64,000 nt of DNA from Sphingobacterium bovisgrunnientis (GCF_009829085.1 NZ_WUQY01000026.1:1-64000), one strand, 5' to 3'. Shown: positions 1 through 7,923, numbered from the stretch's first letter. Numbers and translations are program-made. Notes: generated from the letters alone by a model not told the origin.

Positions 1-1
1 G

Positions 2-199
2 TCATTCTTATTTAAACATTTTTGGAAAGAACATACTTTCTGGTCTGATGGTTATTTTGTTTGTTCAATAGGTGAAGTATCTCATGATACTATTCGTGAG
101 TATATTCTCAATCAGGGTGAGTCCCTTACATCCCACAGGCTAAACACCTGTGGGTTTTACGCTCCGTTTTATAAAGAGCAAGAGGTAGTCCGTAAATAA
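2..199 (+). mobile_element. tnpA: IS200/IS605-family transposase TnpA, 3' fragment (runs off the window)
   Basis: The frame starting at base 2 is open to TAA at 197-199 and reads into a typical carboxyl end of a Y1 (HUH) transposase: a hydrophobic FLFKHFWKEH stretch, then WSDGYFVCSIGEVS and TIREYILNQG. In this family the segment after WSxGYFVSTVG carries the last helix of the single-strand transposase. The start and the catalytic HUH and Tyr positions lie upstream of the window, so it cannot be said whether the gene is intact. The frame runs through a hairpin at 132-154, so the last 20 or so residues may be read-through into the element's right end rather than ancestral protein. Confidence 0.72.
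132..154. repeat. Perfect 8-bp hairpin, possible right-end hairpin of the IS200-type element
   Basis: CCCACAGG (132-139) and CCTGTGGG (147-154) form a perfect inverted repeat with a 7-base loop. IS200/IS605 elements carry subterminal hairpins that TnpA recognises as single-stranded DNA, and this one sits where the right end is expected. The cleavage site and left end cannot be identified here. It could also act as a terminator, although no clear T-run follows. Confidence 0.45.
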
Positions 200-382
200 T
201 TATTCAACTTGCATTTGCAATCAAAACTTTTGCCTGATATATGTTTTAGCTCTTGGCTTTTTTAGTAGTCAATCACTTAGACTGCTTTTGCAAAGCCTTT
301 GCCAAAACGATAATTTTCTGGATTTCTGTTCGTATTTAAAATATAATCTTAATAATTGATGCTGTTCCAGAGTACTTGAATT

Positions 383-1690
383 TTACTTTAAGTTTGAAAT
401 CGTTTTATCTATATAGATACCGAAACGGCTGTGTTTAGGTGCTCCAATTTTTTGTTTTCCGTATATACTGTTATGACCCGAAAACAGGTACGCCACTACA
501 CAGGCAATAGCTACATAAACACCGCAATCTGACCCGAACAATTCAATACCCATCAGTATACAGGCCAGTGGCGTATTGGTAGCTCCCGCAAATACGGCAA
601 CAAAGCCCATTGCTGCCAATAATCCGACTGGCAATGGAATTATTAAAGACAAAGCGCTGCCTAATGCCCCACCAATAAAGAACAGCGGAGTCACCTCTCC
701 ACCTTTAAAACCTGCCGCAAGCGTAATGATGGTAAAAGCCATTTTTAGAGCAAAGTCATAAGGTGGAAGTTGCATTTCAAATGACTGGACAATAGTGGGG
801 ATGCCCAATCCTATGTATTTTGTACTGCCAATAGCGACTACAGCCAATGCTACAATAATACCTCCCATAAAAGGACGTAATGGAGGAAACGCAATTCGTT
901 TTCTAAATTGACTGCCCGTCCAATGAATAATTTTGCTGAACGATGCTGCACACAGACCAAAAGTGATACCTGCTATAATGCTGTACAATACCGGAAAAAA
1001 ATCAAGTTGGGGAATCAAATTGATATGATAATGGGTATGTTTTGCCTGCCAGATATGCGTAACCCAATTGGCAAATATAGCCGAAGCAAAAGCTGGGAAC
1101 AGGGCATTGTAACGAATACGCCCGATTAGGAAAACTTCAAGACCGAAAACGGCGCCGGCTAATGGTGTGCCAAAAACAGAACCAAAACCTGCGGCAACGG
1201 CTGCTATGATGAGGATACTTCTTTCGGAAGGAGAAAGCTTGAAGGGCTTGCTGAACTGGTCTGCAATAGCTCCTGCCATTTGCAAGGCAGTGCCTTCACG
1301 TCCTGCCGATCCCCCGAAAAAATGTGTAACAATAGTGCCTAAATAGACAAATAAAGCCATCCTGAAGGGAATAACCTTCTGTGGTTCGTGAATGGTATCT
1401 ATCAAAAGGTTATTTCCTGCTTCTACATCTTTACCGTAATAGTAGTATAGCAAACCCACAAGTAATCCACCAACAGGCAGCAGCGTAATAAGCCATTGGT
1501 GGTTTTCCCTTAAATTGGTTGCCCAGTCAAGTGAAATAAGAAAACCTGCCGATGCAGATCCTACCGTAAGTCCGATGATCAAACTGATGTAGAACCATTT
1601 GAATAAGTAGGGTAATGCAGGGTATCTTTTAAAAAAAACTTTAGTTTGTAGCGAAATACTTTTACTTACCGAGCGCTGATTATTTGACAT
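383..1690 (-). CDS. CLC-F type fluoride/proton antiporter
   Basis: A 435-residue CLC-family membrane protein with about ten hydrophobic segments. The anion-pathway motifs are those of the fluoride-exporting CLC-F branch rather than chloride CLCs: GNNLLID (residues 92-98) in place of GSGIP, GREGT (130-134, with gating Glu132) in place of GREGP, and GGEVTP (330-335) in place of GxFxP. In CLC-F proteins these changes accompany F-/H+ exchange across the inner membrane. A sequence that reads as a fluoride aptamer lies directly upstream, which independently supports the assignment over the generic label voltage-gated chloride channel. The gene is monocistronic, downstream of and codirectional with the arsenic operon. 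ATG is at 1690-1688, just after an AGG that may act as a weak ribosome site. Confidence 0.9.
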   Translation of the reverse strand: MSNNQRSVSKSISLQTKVFFKRYPALPYLFKWFYISLIIGLTVGSASAGFLISLDWATNLRENHQWLITLLPVGGLLVGLLYYYYGKDVEAGNNLLIDTIHEPQKVIPFRMALFVYLGTIVTHFFGGSAGREGTALQMAGAIADQFSKPFKLSPSERSILIIAAVAAGFGSVFGTPLAGAVFGLEVFLIGRIRYNALFPAFASAIFANWVTHIWQAKHTHYHINLIPQLDFFPVLYSIIAGITFGLCAASFSKIIHWTGSQFRKRIAFPPLRPFMGGIIVALAVVAIGSTKYIGLGIPTIVQSFEMQLPPYDFALKMAFTIITLAAGFKGGEVTPLFFIGGALGSALSLIIPLPVGLLAAMGFVAVFAGATNTPLACILMGIELFGSDCGVYVAIACVVAYLFSGHNSIYGKQKIGAPKHSRFGIYIDKTISNLK

Positions 1691-1696
1691 AAATTA

Positions 1697-1733
1697 CCTG
1701 ATTAATTATAATAACAATTAATGATCAATCAGG
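1697..1733 (-). promoter_or_regulatory. Probable expression platform of the fluoride riboswitch
   Basis: CCTGATT (minus 1733-1727) is the exact complement of AATCAGG (minus 1703-1697). The first arm includes the last CCT of the aptamer; the second ends a few bases before the ATG and carries the only AGG near the start. Pairing the arms would break the aptamer's 3' end and hide the start region, and fluoride binding would free it. This points to translational control, but it is inferred from complementarity alone. Confidence 0.55.
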
Positions 1734-1781
1734 CGTCATCAGCTTTTTTAAAGCGGTTGGATAAGGAAGAACACCATTTCC
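1731..1781 (-). promoter_or_regulatory. Fluoride riboswitch (crcB motif) aptamer
   Basis: Read on the minus strand, the leader of the CLC-F gene shows the conserved crcB-motif order. A GGAAATGGTGTTCTTCC stem-loop (1781-1765) comes first, then a spacer with AACCGC, then GCTGATGACGCCT (1743-1731), the near-invariant 3' part of the fluoride aptamer. Fluoride-bound aptamers switch on fluoride exporters, which fits the downstream CLC-F gene. The call is from motif recognition; a covariance search was not run. Confidence 0.88.
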
Positions 1782-1792
1782 TTTTGTGGATA

Positions 1793-1800
1793 CAAATGTA
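1793..1800 (-). promoter_or_regulatory. -7 element of the CLC-F promoter
   Basis: TACATTTG on the minus strand fits the Bacteroidota -7 consensus TAnnTTTG. Transcription would begin a few bases downstream, almost exactly at the 5' edge of the fluoride aptamer. No good -33 TTG is visible at the usual distance. Confidence 0.5.
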
Positions 1801-1877
1801 TAAAAAATTATCAGGAGATTAAATACAGTAGAAAATATTACAATCTCATTTTATTGTAAGCCATAAACTGTAATAAG

Positions 1878-1897
1878 GCGGATAGTTAACTATCCGC
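1878..1897 (-). terminator. Perfect 20-bp palindrome after the ACR3 gene, likely terminator of the arsenic operon
   Basis: GCGGATAGTTAACTATCCGC is a perfect palindrome immediately after the ACR3 stop codon, extended by imperfect AT pairing on both sides (1872-1903). It separates the arsenic operon from the fluoride gene. There is no T-run, so it may instead work as an mRNA 3'-end stabiliser. Confidence 0.5.
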
Positions 1898-1901
1898 TTT
1901 A

Positions 1902-2933
1902 TTACCTATAATACTTCTTCTTCAACCATAAACTTGCCTTTACCAACAGTATTAATACCGGAACTTCTACTAGCGGTCCAATGACGCCAACAAACGCCTG
2001 GGGTGAATGAATACCGAACACCGCTATGGCTACGGCTATTGCCAGTTCAAAATTGTTTCCCGTGGCTGTAAATGCGATGGATGCATTTTTATCATAAGGA
2101 ACTTTCAGGGATTTATTGATAAAGAAACTCACAAAGAACATCAGTATAAAATAGATAACCAACGGGATAGCCACTTTTATCACATCCATTGGCAGTTCCA
2201 ATATTTTATCGCCTTTCAGGCTGAACATTAAGACTATAGTAAAAAGTAAGGAATATAAAGTAATGGGTGATATTCTGGGTACGAATTTGGTATTGTACCA
2301 TGTTATTCCTTTTGATTTCACAAGGAAATAACGGGTTAAAAAACCTGCTAAGAACGGAATACCTAAATAGATCAATACACTTTCGGTAACATCTTTCATA
2401 GATACGCTCACATTGAAATTGGCTAATCCCAACTTTGCAGGTAGTACGTTAATAAACAGCCAAACCAAGAAACTGTATGTAAATATCTGGAATATACTGT
2501 TTAGGGCAACCAGCATAGCCGTATACTCCCTGTTTGCTTTAGCCAGGTCGCTCCACACGATCACCATTGCAATACACCTTGCCAAACCGATCAGTATCAA
2601 ACCCGTCATATAATCAGGTTCGTTGCGCAAAAACAAAACGGCTAGTCCGAACATCAAAATCGTGCCGATCACCCAATTAAGTATTAAGGATATGCCGATT
2701 ACTTTTCTATCCTTAAATGCCAGTGGTAATAAAGAATAATCAACCTTTGCCAGTGGTGGGTACATCATGAGTATCAATCCTATTGCCAGCGGAATATTTG
2801 TTGTGCCGACAGAAAGGGTATCTGTAATTTTTGAAATAGCTGGAAAAATATTACCCAATGCTATTCCTAGCGCCATTGCGAGGAATATCCACAAGGTAAG
2901 GTATCTGTCTAAAAATTTTAATTTTGGCTGCAT
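1902..2933 (-). CDS. acr3: ACR3-family arsenite efflux permease
   Basis: A 343-residue protein with about ten membrane segments, beginning [20 protein letters not shown] and showing the ACR3 pattern [19 protein letters not shown], with the conserved Cys of the arsenite path (ARCIAMV), and [18 protein letters not shown] near the carboxyl end. ACR3 exports As(III), and less often Sb(III), across the inner membrane using the proton gradient. It is the last gene of the arsR-led operon, 7 bases after the gcvH-like gene, and is the effector of the resistance module. Length and motifs are normal for the family, so it should be functional. Confidence 0.93.
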   Translation of the reverse strand: MQPKLKFLDRYLTLWIFLAMALGIALGNIFPAISKITDTLSVGTTNIPLAIGLILMMYPPLAKVDYSLLPLAFKDRKVIGISLILNWVIGTILMFGLAVLFLRNEPDYMTGLILIGLARCIAMVIVWSDLAKANREYTAMLVALNSIFQIFTYSFLVWLFINVLPAKLGLANFNVSVSMKDVTESVLIYLGIPFLAGFLTRYFLVKSKGITWYNTKFVPRISPITLYSLLFTIVLMFSLKGDKILELPMDVIKVAIPLVIYFILMFFVSFFINKSLKVPYDKNASIAFTATGNNFELAIAVAIAVFGIHSPQAFVGVIGPLVEVPVLILLVKASLWLKKKYYR

Positions 2934-2940
2934 TTTGAGG

Positions 2941-3318
2941 TTAGTTTATCAGTCCTTTATATTGTTCCGCTGTAAGCAAACTATCTAATTCTGAATCATT
3001 GGTTATTGCAATTTTAATCATCCAACCTTGCTGGTAAGGGTCTTCATTGATAGACGTTGGCTTTTTTAACAGATGTTCATTTGATTCAATTACTTTACCC
3101 GATAGAGGCATAAATAAATCACTTACTGTTTTTATGGCTTCAACAGAGCCGAATACTTCGTCCTGCTCAAAACTATTGCCAACTTCAGGAAGATCTGCAT
3201 ATACGATTTCGCCCAATTCGCTTTGGGCAAATGCTGTGATACCTATTGTTCCAATATTGTGCTCTATCCGGATCCAAGTATGCTCTTTTGAATAGTATAA
3301 ATCGTTTGGAAGTTCCAT
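2941..3318 (-). CDS. gcvH: GcvH-like lipoyl-carrier protein in the arsenic operon
   Basis: A 125-residue protein with the full glycine-cleavage H-protein fold signature: [12 protein letters not shown] at the start, [22 protein letters not shown], and the lipoyl-lysine region [20 protein letters not shown] with Lys63 at the modification site. In the glycine cleavage system H protein carries lipoate between P, T and L proteins, none of which is encoded nearby. It sits between the metallophosphoesterase (18-base gap) and ACR3 (7-base gap), so it is co-transcribed with arsenic genes. A paralogue providing a dithiol carrier for arsenic chemistry is an inference. An ordinary gcvH elsewhere in the genome would support this being specialised. 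Confidence 0.88.
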   Translation of the reverse strand: MELPNDLYYSKEHTWIRIEHNIGTIGITAFAQSELGEIVYADLPEVGNSFEQDEVFGSVEAIKTVSDLFMPLSGKVIESNEHLLKKPTSINEDPYQQGWMIKIAITNDSELDSLLTAEQYKGLIN

Positions 3319-3336
3319 TTTTTTGATTTTTGTAGA

Positions 3337-4110
3337 TTAATGCCCTCTTCTTAAATTTTCTGCATACTCATTAGGCAACGGGCTTTCCTCCACTGCTTTT
3401 GCTGCTCTCTCGATATCGTAATCAAAGCGTATGAATTCAACGCTGATACTGTCCTTATCCAATACAGAGCTTTGCTCGTTTATAGTAAGCATTACATAAC
3501 CACCTCTGACATCGCTGTCTTTTGGTTTGCCAACCGAACCAATATTAACGGCGTGTCTGAAATGATTTTGCCCATCAATACCTGAATTTAAAATACGATG
3601 ATAGGGCTTGTGCGTATGCCCGAAACACATAATGTCTGCATCTGCCTGTTCCATAATTCGAAGCATGCTCTTTTCTTCACGTTCTTCAAAAAGGTACTCA
3701 TTTATTTTTCTCGGACTTCCGTGGACCAAAAGTAAGTTGAGTTTATCTTGGTTCAGTTGGAATTCTACTTTGATATGGGCAGGAAGTGTACGCAGATAAG
3801 CTCTTTCTTCTTCTTTCATTATAGAATTTGTAAAAGAGATGGAAATACTTCCGTTATCCTTTTCGCTATCTGTCTTATAGGCACAACCACACTCATTGCT
3901 CATACGTCCGATACCAAAATCATAATTTCCTGCAATGGTGGGTATCTTTCTTTTACGGATTTCGTTGACCACCTCATTTGGCCATATGTTATAACCTACT
4001 AAATCACCCAGACAATAAATACTGTCGGGATTTCTTTTTTCCACATCCTCAAAAAAGGCTTCTAATGCGGGTAAATTAGCGTGAATGTCGCTGAATAATG
4101 CAATTTTCAT
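3337..4110 (-). CDS. Calcineurin-like metallophosphoesterase of the arsenic operon
   Basis: A 257-residue soluble protein with all five metallophosphoesterase motifs: D8xH10, GDLVGY (35-40), GNYD (61-64, in place of the usual GNHD), HGS (from His130) and GHTH (164-167). It most resembles the YfcE/MJ0936 group of small phosphodiesterases, with two metal ions at the active site. Two Cys (CGC) lie soon after GNYD. It is 9 bases after the arsO-like gene and 18 before gcvH. The substrate is not predictable; a role in hydrolysing an arsenylated or arsenic-stress metabolite is speculation based only on the operon. Confidence 0.85.
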   Translation of the reverse strand: MKIALFSDIHANLPALEAFFEDVEKRNPDSIYCLGDLVGYNIWPNEVVNEIRKRKIPTIAGNYDFGIGRMSNECGCAYKTDSEKDNGSISISFTNSIMKEEERAYLRTLPAHIKVEFQLNQDKLNLLLVHGSPRKINEYLFEEREEKSMLRIMEQADADIMCFGHTHKPYHRILNSGIDGQNHFRHAVNIGSVGKPKDSDVRGGYVMLTINEQSSVLDKDSISVEFIRFDYDIERAAKAVEESPLPNEYAENLRRGH

Positions 4111-4119
4111 TTTTATTAA

Positions 4120-5175
4120 TTAAGAGTTTAAAAAATCATTTATTTCCTGTATCGTTTGTTTGGCCGTTCGGTTTAATCCAATTAAGGTCGCCGAGGCATA
4201 ACCGGTCCAATTGCCATAACCTACCAACCATAATCCATCTGTATTAGTGGATTTACTTTCAAGTGTTTCCGTACTTCCTTTTTCATCAAGCGGTACCAGA
4301 GTGTTCAAATACTTCGTGTCATAACCAAAGCCCGTGCACCAGATAACTGCATCGAATGCTTCCTTTTGTCCGTTTTCCCAAACTATACCTTGATTGTATA
4401 ATTCCGTAAAAGAACCGGAAGAAATGAGTACCCCTCTTTCACGCGCTTCTTTTACCGGCGGTACCATGACTATATTTCCCAAATTGTATGCTGAAGCATC
4501 GAATGGCTTTCCCTCTTTTTCAGCTTTATATCTCGCAGTTGCCACATTAAAGAGATAATAACCATCAACTTCATCCGGTAAAAACTGGGGCTCTTTTCTG
4601 GTTGACCATTTTACATCTGTAACTTTGGAAACTTCTGCAACGATTTGCGCCCCTGAGTTTCCTTCCCCGACCACCAAGGTTTTAAGACCGACAAAATTCT
4701 CGGGAGATTTATAGTTTGCAGAATGTAACTGAATGCCCATGAACAGAGCAATACCTTTTACGTTTGGAATAAACGGATTTCCCCATGTACCGGTAGCTGA
4801 AACAATGGTTTTTGTTTGGAACATACCTTTTGAGGTATGAATATGAAAAATATTATCAACTTTTAAGACCTGCGTAACTTCAATACCCCGTTGTACAGGT
4901 AATTGATAATGTTGCTCATACTTCGTTAAATAATCAATAACCTCTTTACGCAGCGGAAATTTATCTACTGTTTTAGGCATTGGCCAGCCGGGTAAAGAGC
5001 TGTACTCAGCAGGAGAAAAGAGCGTTAAACTATACCAGGCATGCAACCAGGCGCCTCCCGAATCTGATTGCTTATCTAATATCAGAAATTTAAGTTTTGC
5101 CCTTCTTAGATAGTATCCGCATGCCAGACCACTTTGTCCAGCTCCCACGACTATTGTATCAAATACCTCGGTCAT
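4120..5175 (-). CDS. ArsO-like flavin-dependent monooxygenase
   Basis: A 351-residue two-dinucleotide-fold flavoprotein. The FAD site is GAGQSG (residues 11-16), the NADPH site GEGNSG (170-175), and between them lies a flavin-monooxygenase-type signature, FMGIQLHSANY (145-155). Such proteins are regularly found in arsenic operons and are named ArsO; their exact reaction is not settled. There is no signal peptide. It lies 31 bases downstream of the DUF6428 gene in a five-gene run leading to ACR3. Oxidation of an arsenical or of a thiol is plausible but not shown by sequence. Confidence 0.82.
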   Translation of the reverse strand: MTEVFDTIVVGAGQSGLACGYYLRRAKLKFLILDKQSDSGGAWLHAWYSLTLFSPAEYSSLPGWPMPKTVDKFPLRKEVIDYLTKYEQHYQLPVQRGIEVTQVLKVDNIFHIHTSKGMFQTKTIVSATGTWGNPFIPNVKGIALFMGIQLHSANYKSPENFVGLKTLVVGEGNSGAQIVAEVSKVTDVKWSTRKEPQFLPDEVDGYYLFNVATARYKAEKEGKPFDASAYNLGNIVMVPPVKEARERGVLISSGSFTELYNQGIVWENGQKEAFDAVIWCTGFGYDTKYLNTLVPLDEKGSTETLESKSTNTDGLWLVGYGNWTGYASATLIGLNRTAKQTIQEINDFLNS

Positions 5176-5206
5176 TTGTGATTTATTTTTTTAGCGTTTA
5201 ATGTAA

Positions 5207-5680
5207 TTAGCAACATCCACCTCCCGGTGTGCATGTATTGCTTTTACCAACGTTTAATTCTGCTAAATTTTTCTTCTGCTTTTCAGATGGAATACCGCAA
5301 GCGTCTTCAGCCAGACAAGCTGTTGTTTTATTTTTCAATACAAAGTTTTTTCCATTGAATTCCAGATCGTATTTACCAATAGTGTCACTTTGGTATTCTA
5401 CTTCAATTTCGCCATTTTCAATACCTAACTTTTCTTCGGAGAGCCTAATGATGTTTAGTAGTTTTCCAGGTTTCAGTCTATGCTCAAAATCGTCTGCATT
5501 CCACAGTTGGAAATTAACCACTTTTTCTGTGCGTATAATCCCACCGCAGTCTATAAAGTTTTTAGTGATCTGTCCCACTTCGGTAACGTGAAAATGTTCG
5601 GGAATAAACGTCCCGTTCTCTAATTGAAATGCTACATTATCTAATGTAGGTAAGATTTCTTTAATGTTTGATAGTTTCAT
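5207..5680 (-). CDS. DUF6428 family protein with a cysteine-rich tail
   Basis: A 157-residue soluble protein that looks like the DUF6428 group often found beside arsR in Bacteroidota. The amino part has conserved-looking GTFIPEHFHVTEVGQITKNFIDCGG and VNFQLWNADDFEHRL segments. The carboxyl end is cysteine rich, with CLAEDAC and a final CTPGGGCC. Clustered cysteines suit As(III) binding, but that is inference. It is the first gene after arsR and has its own copy of the operator-like site upstream (5705-5730), so it probably starts the main resistance transcript. Enzymatic function is unknown. Confidence 0.78.
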   Translation of the reverse strand: MKLSNIKEILPTLDNVAFQLENGTFIPEHFHVTEVGQITKNFIDCGGIIRTEKVVNFQLWNADDFEHRLKPGKLLNIIRLSEEKLGIENGEIEVEYQSDTIGKYDLEFNGKNFVLKNKTTACLAEDACGIPSEKQKKNLAELNVGKSNTCTPGGGCC

Positions 5681-5704
5681 ATTGTAGCTATTTTATAATA
5701 AATG

Positions 5705-5730
5705 ATATATTGCAATGTTACGATAATAAA
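5705..5730 (-). promoter_or_regulatory. ArsR-operator-like site upstream of the DUF6428 gene
   Basis: This 26-base block matches the block at 6090-6115 upstream of arsR in 25 of 26 positions, and both sit just before a start codon. Its core, ATCGTAACATTGCAAT on the minus strand, is an imperfect palindrome like known ArsR sites. This suggests that ArsR represses both its own gene and the rest of the operon. Confidence 0.65.
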
Positions 5731-5749
5731 TAGTAAATAAAACAATGCT

Positions 5750-6079
5750 TTAGCAGCATTTTTTGGTATTCACATCCTGATCAAAGAACACGTTGAACTC
5801 TTTTTGAAAATGCTTCCATAAACTTTGATCAATACAATAGCAGACGGATTTACCTTCAATTGTTCCCTGAATAATACCTATATTTTTTAGTTCTTTTAAA
5901 TGCTGTGAAATAGTTGCCTGTGCCAAGCCCAATTCTTCAACTAGGTCATTGCAAATACATGTTTTCTGATCGATAATGTACTGCAGTATAGCAATTCTAG
6001 CTGGATGTGCCAAAACCTTGAACAAAGAAGATAGCTTATTCTGTTTGTCTGTAAATATTTCGGTTTTAGTAAGTCCCAT
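5750..6079 (-). CDS. arsR: ArsR-family As(III)-responsive repressor
   Basis: A 109-residue winged-helix repressor beginning MGLTKTEIF at the ATG 6079-6077; a longer frame begins with TTG at 6100 but would run through the operator, so the ATG is preferred. The As(III) site is the C41-I-C43 pair in the TCICNDLVEELGLAQATISQHLKEL helix region, matching the CxC of classical ArsR. Further cysteines are C80, C82 and the terminal C108-C109. The protein would leave DNA on binding arsenite. A small hairpin (AATGCT/AGCATT, 5744-5760) overlaps the stop codon and may partly terminate the arsR message before the next gene's own operator. Confidence 0.92.
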   Translation of the reverse strand: MGLTKTEIFTDKQNKLSSLFKVLAHPARIAILQYIIDQKTCICNDLVEELGLAQATISQHLKELKNIGIIQGTIEGKSVCYCIDQSLWKHFQKEFNVFFDQDVNTKKCC

Positions 6080-6089
6080 AATTAAAATT

Positions 6090-6115
6090 ATATATTGCAA
6101 TATTACGATAATAAA
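6090..6115 (-). promoter_or_regulatory. ArsR-operator-like site upstream of arsR
   Basis: This is the partner of the 5705-5730 site (one mismatch in 26 bases). The minus-strand core ATCGTAATATTGCAAT is an imperfect palindrome centred on AATATT. An additional half-site, TTACGATA on the plus strand, recurs at 6123-6130, about two helical turns further upstream. Autoregulation by ArsR is the simplest reading. Confidence 0.68.
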
Positions 6116-6154
6116 TTATAACTTACGATATTTTTTAATTTATTTTTCATAAAA

Positions 6155-6201
6155 AAGCACCGAAGAATCTATGGAATAAAATTAGATTGCTTTCGGTGCT
6201 T
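6155..6201 (-). terminator. Rho-independent terminator of the SulP gene
   Basis: A 10-bp perfect stem (AAGCACCGAA paired with TTCGGTGCTT) has an inner AATCT/AGATT pairing in the long loop. On the minus strand it is followed directly by a T-run. It lies 12 bases after the SulP stop codon and separates that gene from the arsenic operon. Confidence 0.85.
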
Positions 6202-6212
6202 GAGTACCCTTG

Positions 6213-7748
6213 CTATTTGTTGGTCATTACTTTGTAGGTAGGATCTTCAATGATATTCACATCAATAACTGTTTCAGCATTTTTAAGTAATTGCCTACAA
6301 TCTTGACTTAAATAACGTAGATGCAGTTTTTTACCTTCTTTGTGATATTTCTCCGTAATTTTATTTAATGCTTCAATAGCAGACATATCCACTACCTTAC
6401 TTTCCTTAAAATCTATTATGACCTCTTTTGGGTCATTTAACACATCAAATTTATCAATAAATGCCGCAGTAGATCCAAAGAAGAGCGGTCCAAAAATTTC
6501 GTAATGCTTTACACCATCTTCATCTACATATTTTCTTGCACGTATTCTTTTGGCACTTTCCCATGCAAATACGAGGGCTGAAATGACAACCCCTATCAAA
6601 ACAGCTAAAGCGAGGTTATGTAAGACGACAGTAATGACTGCTACCAGCATACCGACAAAAATATCATGGCGTGGCATTTTATTAATAATACGGAAACTTA
6701 CCCATTCAAATGTTCCAATGGCAACCATCATCATTACACCGATTAAAGCCGCCATAGGTATTTGTTCGATTACGGGACCTGCAACCAGAATAATCGATAA
6801 GATCGCTATGGATGCAACAATAGCCGAAAGTCTGGCTCTTCCTCCAGCCCCAATATTTACCAATGTTTGAGCAACCATTGCACAACCGCCCATTCCGCCA
6901 AAGAAACCGTTGGTGATATTGGCTATTCCCTGTGCTGCAGCTTCTCGGTTAGATTGTCCTTTTGTATTGGTGATTTCATCAACCATATTCAATGTTAGCA
7001 GACTTTCAATTAATCCTACACCTGCCATTACCAAGGCATACGGAAAAATGATTTTCAGTGTTTCCAGATTAAACGGTATTCCGGGAATATGAAATGATGG
7101 CAGTGAACCACCTACAGAAGCTATATCAATCACTTTTTTAGTGTCTATATCAAAAAAATATACGATTCCGAAGACAACTATTATGGCTACTAAAGATGCG
7201 GGAACAGCCTTTGTAAATTTTGGTAATATAAATACGATTGCTATTGTTAACAACGTCAAACCGACCATTAAATAGAGTGTCGGACCCTGCATCCAATCTT
7301 CGATCCCATTTTCTACAACTTTAAATTGGGCTACCTGAGCCATGAATATAATTACTGCAAGACCGTTTAAAAAACCATACATTACAGGTTGGGGAATGAG
7401 GCGTACAAATTTACCCAGCTTGAAAATTCCTACTAAAAATTGCAGTAGACCTGCCATTATAACAGCTGCAAAAAGGTACTCTACACCGTGTGAAGCCGCC
7501 AACGCGATAAGTACTACAACCGTTGCTCCGGCGCCTCCCGAAACCATACCCGGTCTTCCACCAAGAATGGCGGTAACAATACCCATTAAAAATGCTGCAT
7601 ATAGACCTGTTAATGGTGAGAGACCCGCTAAAATGGCAAACGATAAAGACTCCGGTATCATGGTCATAGCTACTGCCAGACCTGCAAGAATTTCATTCTT
7701 GTAATTGATTTTCTTTCTGAAATCAAACAGATTGAGAACTTTCTGCAT
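6213..7748 (-). CDS. SulP-family anion transporter with STAS domain
   Basis: A 511-residue SLC26/SulP protein: 10-14 membrane segments in the first 390 residues with the family pattern MTMIPESLSFAILAGLSPLTGLYAAFL, then a cytoplasmic STAS domain near the end (GPLFFGSTAAFIDKF ... VIIDFKESKVVDMSAIEAL). Prokaryotic members import sulfate, bicarbonate or other small anions with H+ or Na+; the substrate cannot be assigned from sequence. The ATG 7748-7746 (MQKVLNLFDF) is preferred over the upstream ATG at 7811, which would add a 21-residue stretch with no match to the family. It is monocistronic, with its own promoter and terminator. Confidence 0.88.
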   Translation of the reverse strand: MQKVLNLFDFRKKINYKNEILAGLAVAMTMIPESLSFAILAGLSPLTGLYAAFLMGIVTAILGGRPGMVSGGAGATVVVLIALAASHGVEYLFAAVIMAGLLQFLVGIFKLGKFVRLIPQPVMYGFLNGLAVIIFMAQVAQFKVVENGIEDWMQGPTLYLMVGLTLLTIAIVFILPKFTKAVPASLVAIIVVFGIVYFFDIDTKKVIDIASVGGSLPSFHIPGIPFNLETLKIIFPYALVMAGVGLIESLLTLNMVDEITNTKGQSNREAAAQGIANITNGFFGGMGGCAMVAQTLVNIGAGGRARLSAIVASIAILSIILVAGPVIEQIPMAALIGVMMMVAIGTFEWVSFRIINKMPRHDIFVGMLVAVITVVLHNLALAVLIGVVISALVFAWESAKRIRARKYVDEDGVKHYEIFGPLFFGSTAAFIDKFDVLNDPKEVIIDFKESKVVDMSAIEALNKITEKYHKEGKKLHLRYLSQDCRQLLKNAETVIDVNIIEDPTYKVMTNK

Positions 7749-7917
7749 AAAAGATTTATGTTTAATATGAAAAATGTAATTAAAAAAGAGGATGTACCAA
7801 AGTGAAACCATTGGGTACGATTAAAAAGCCAATAAATTAAATTGGAAAAAATAACAGTTTAGCCTACGCTCAGGGCGGAGTAACTTGAGATGATATTTGT
7901 ACTGTTCTTTTCATTTA
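7749..7917 (-). other. Long 5' leader of the SulP gene
   Basis: If the promoter at 7924-7954 is used, the transcript carries about 170 untranslated bases. The segment around 7860-7895 is GC richer than its surroundings and can form short CTCA/TGAG and GCC/GGC pairings. No known riboswitch class was recognised. Confidence 0.3.
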
Positions 7918-7923
7918 GTTGAG

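Noticed and set aside
200-382. Possible coding relic on the minus strand downstream of the CLC-F gene
   Set aside because: Frames show short protein-like stretches but several stops and no recognisable motif; chance cannot be excluded.
576-761. Plus-strand open frames inside minus-strand genes (this one and many others across the window)
   Set aside because: They are opposite-strand shadows of well-supported genes with implausible composition.
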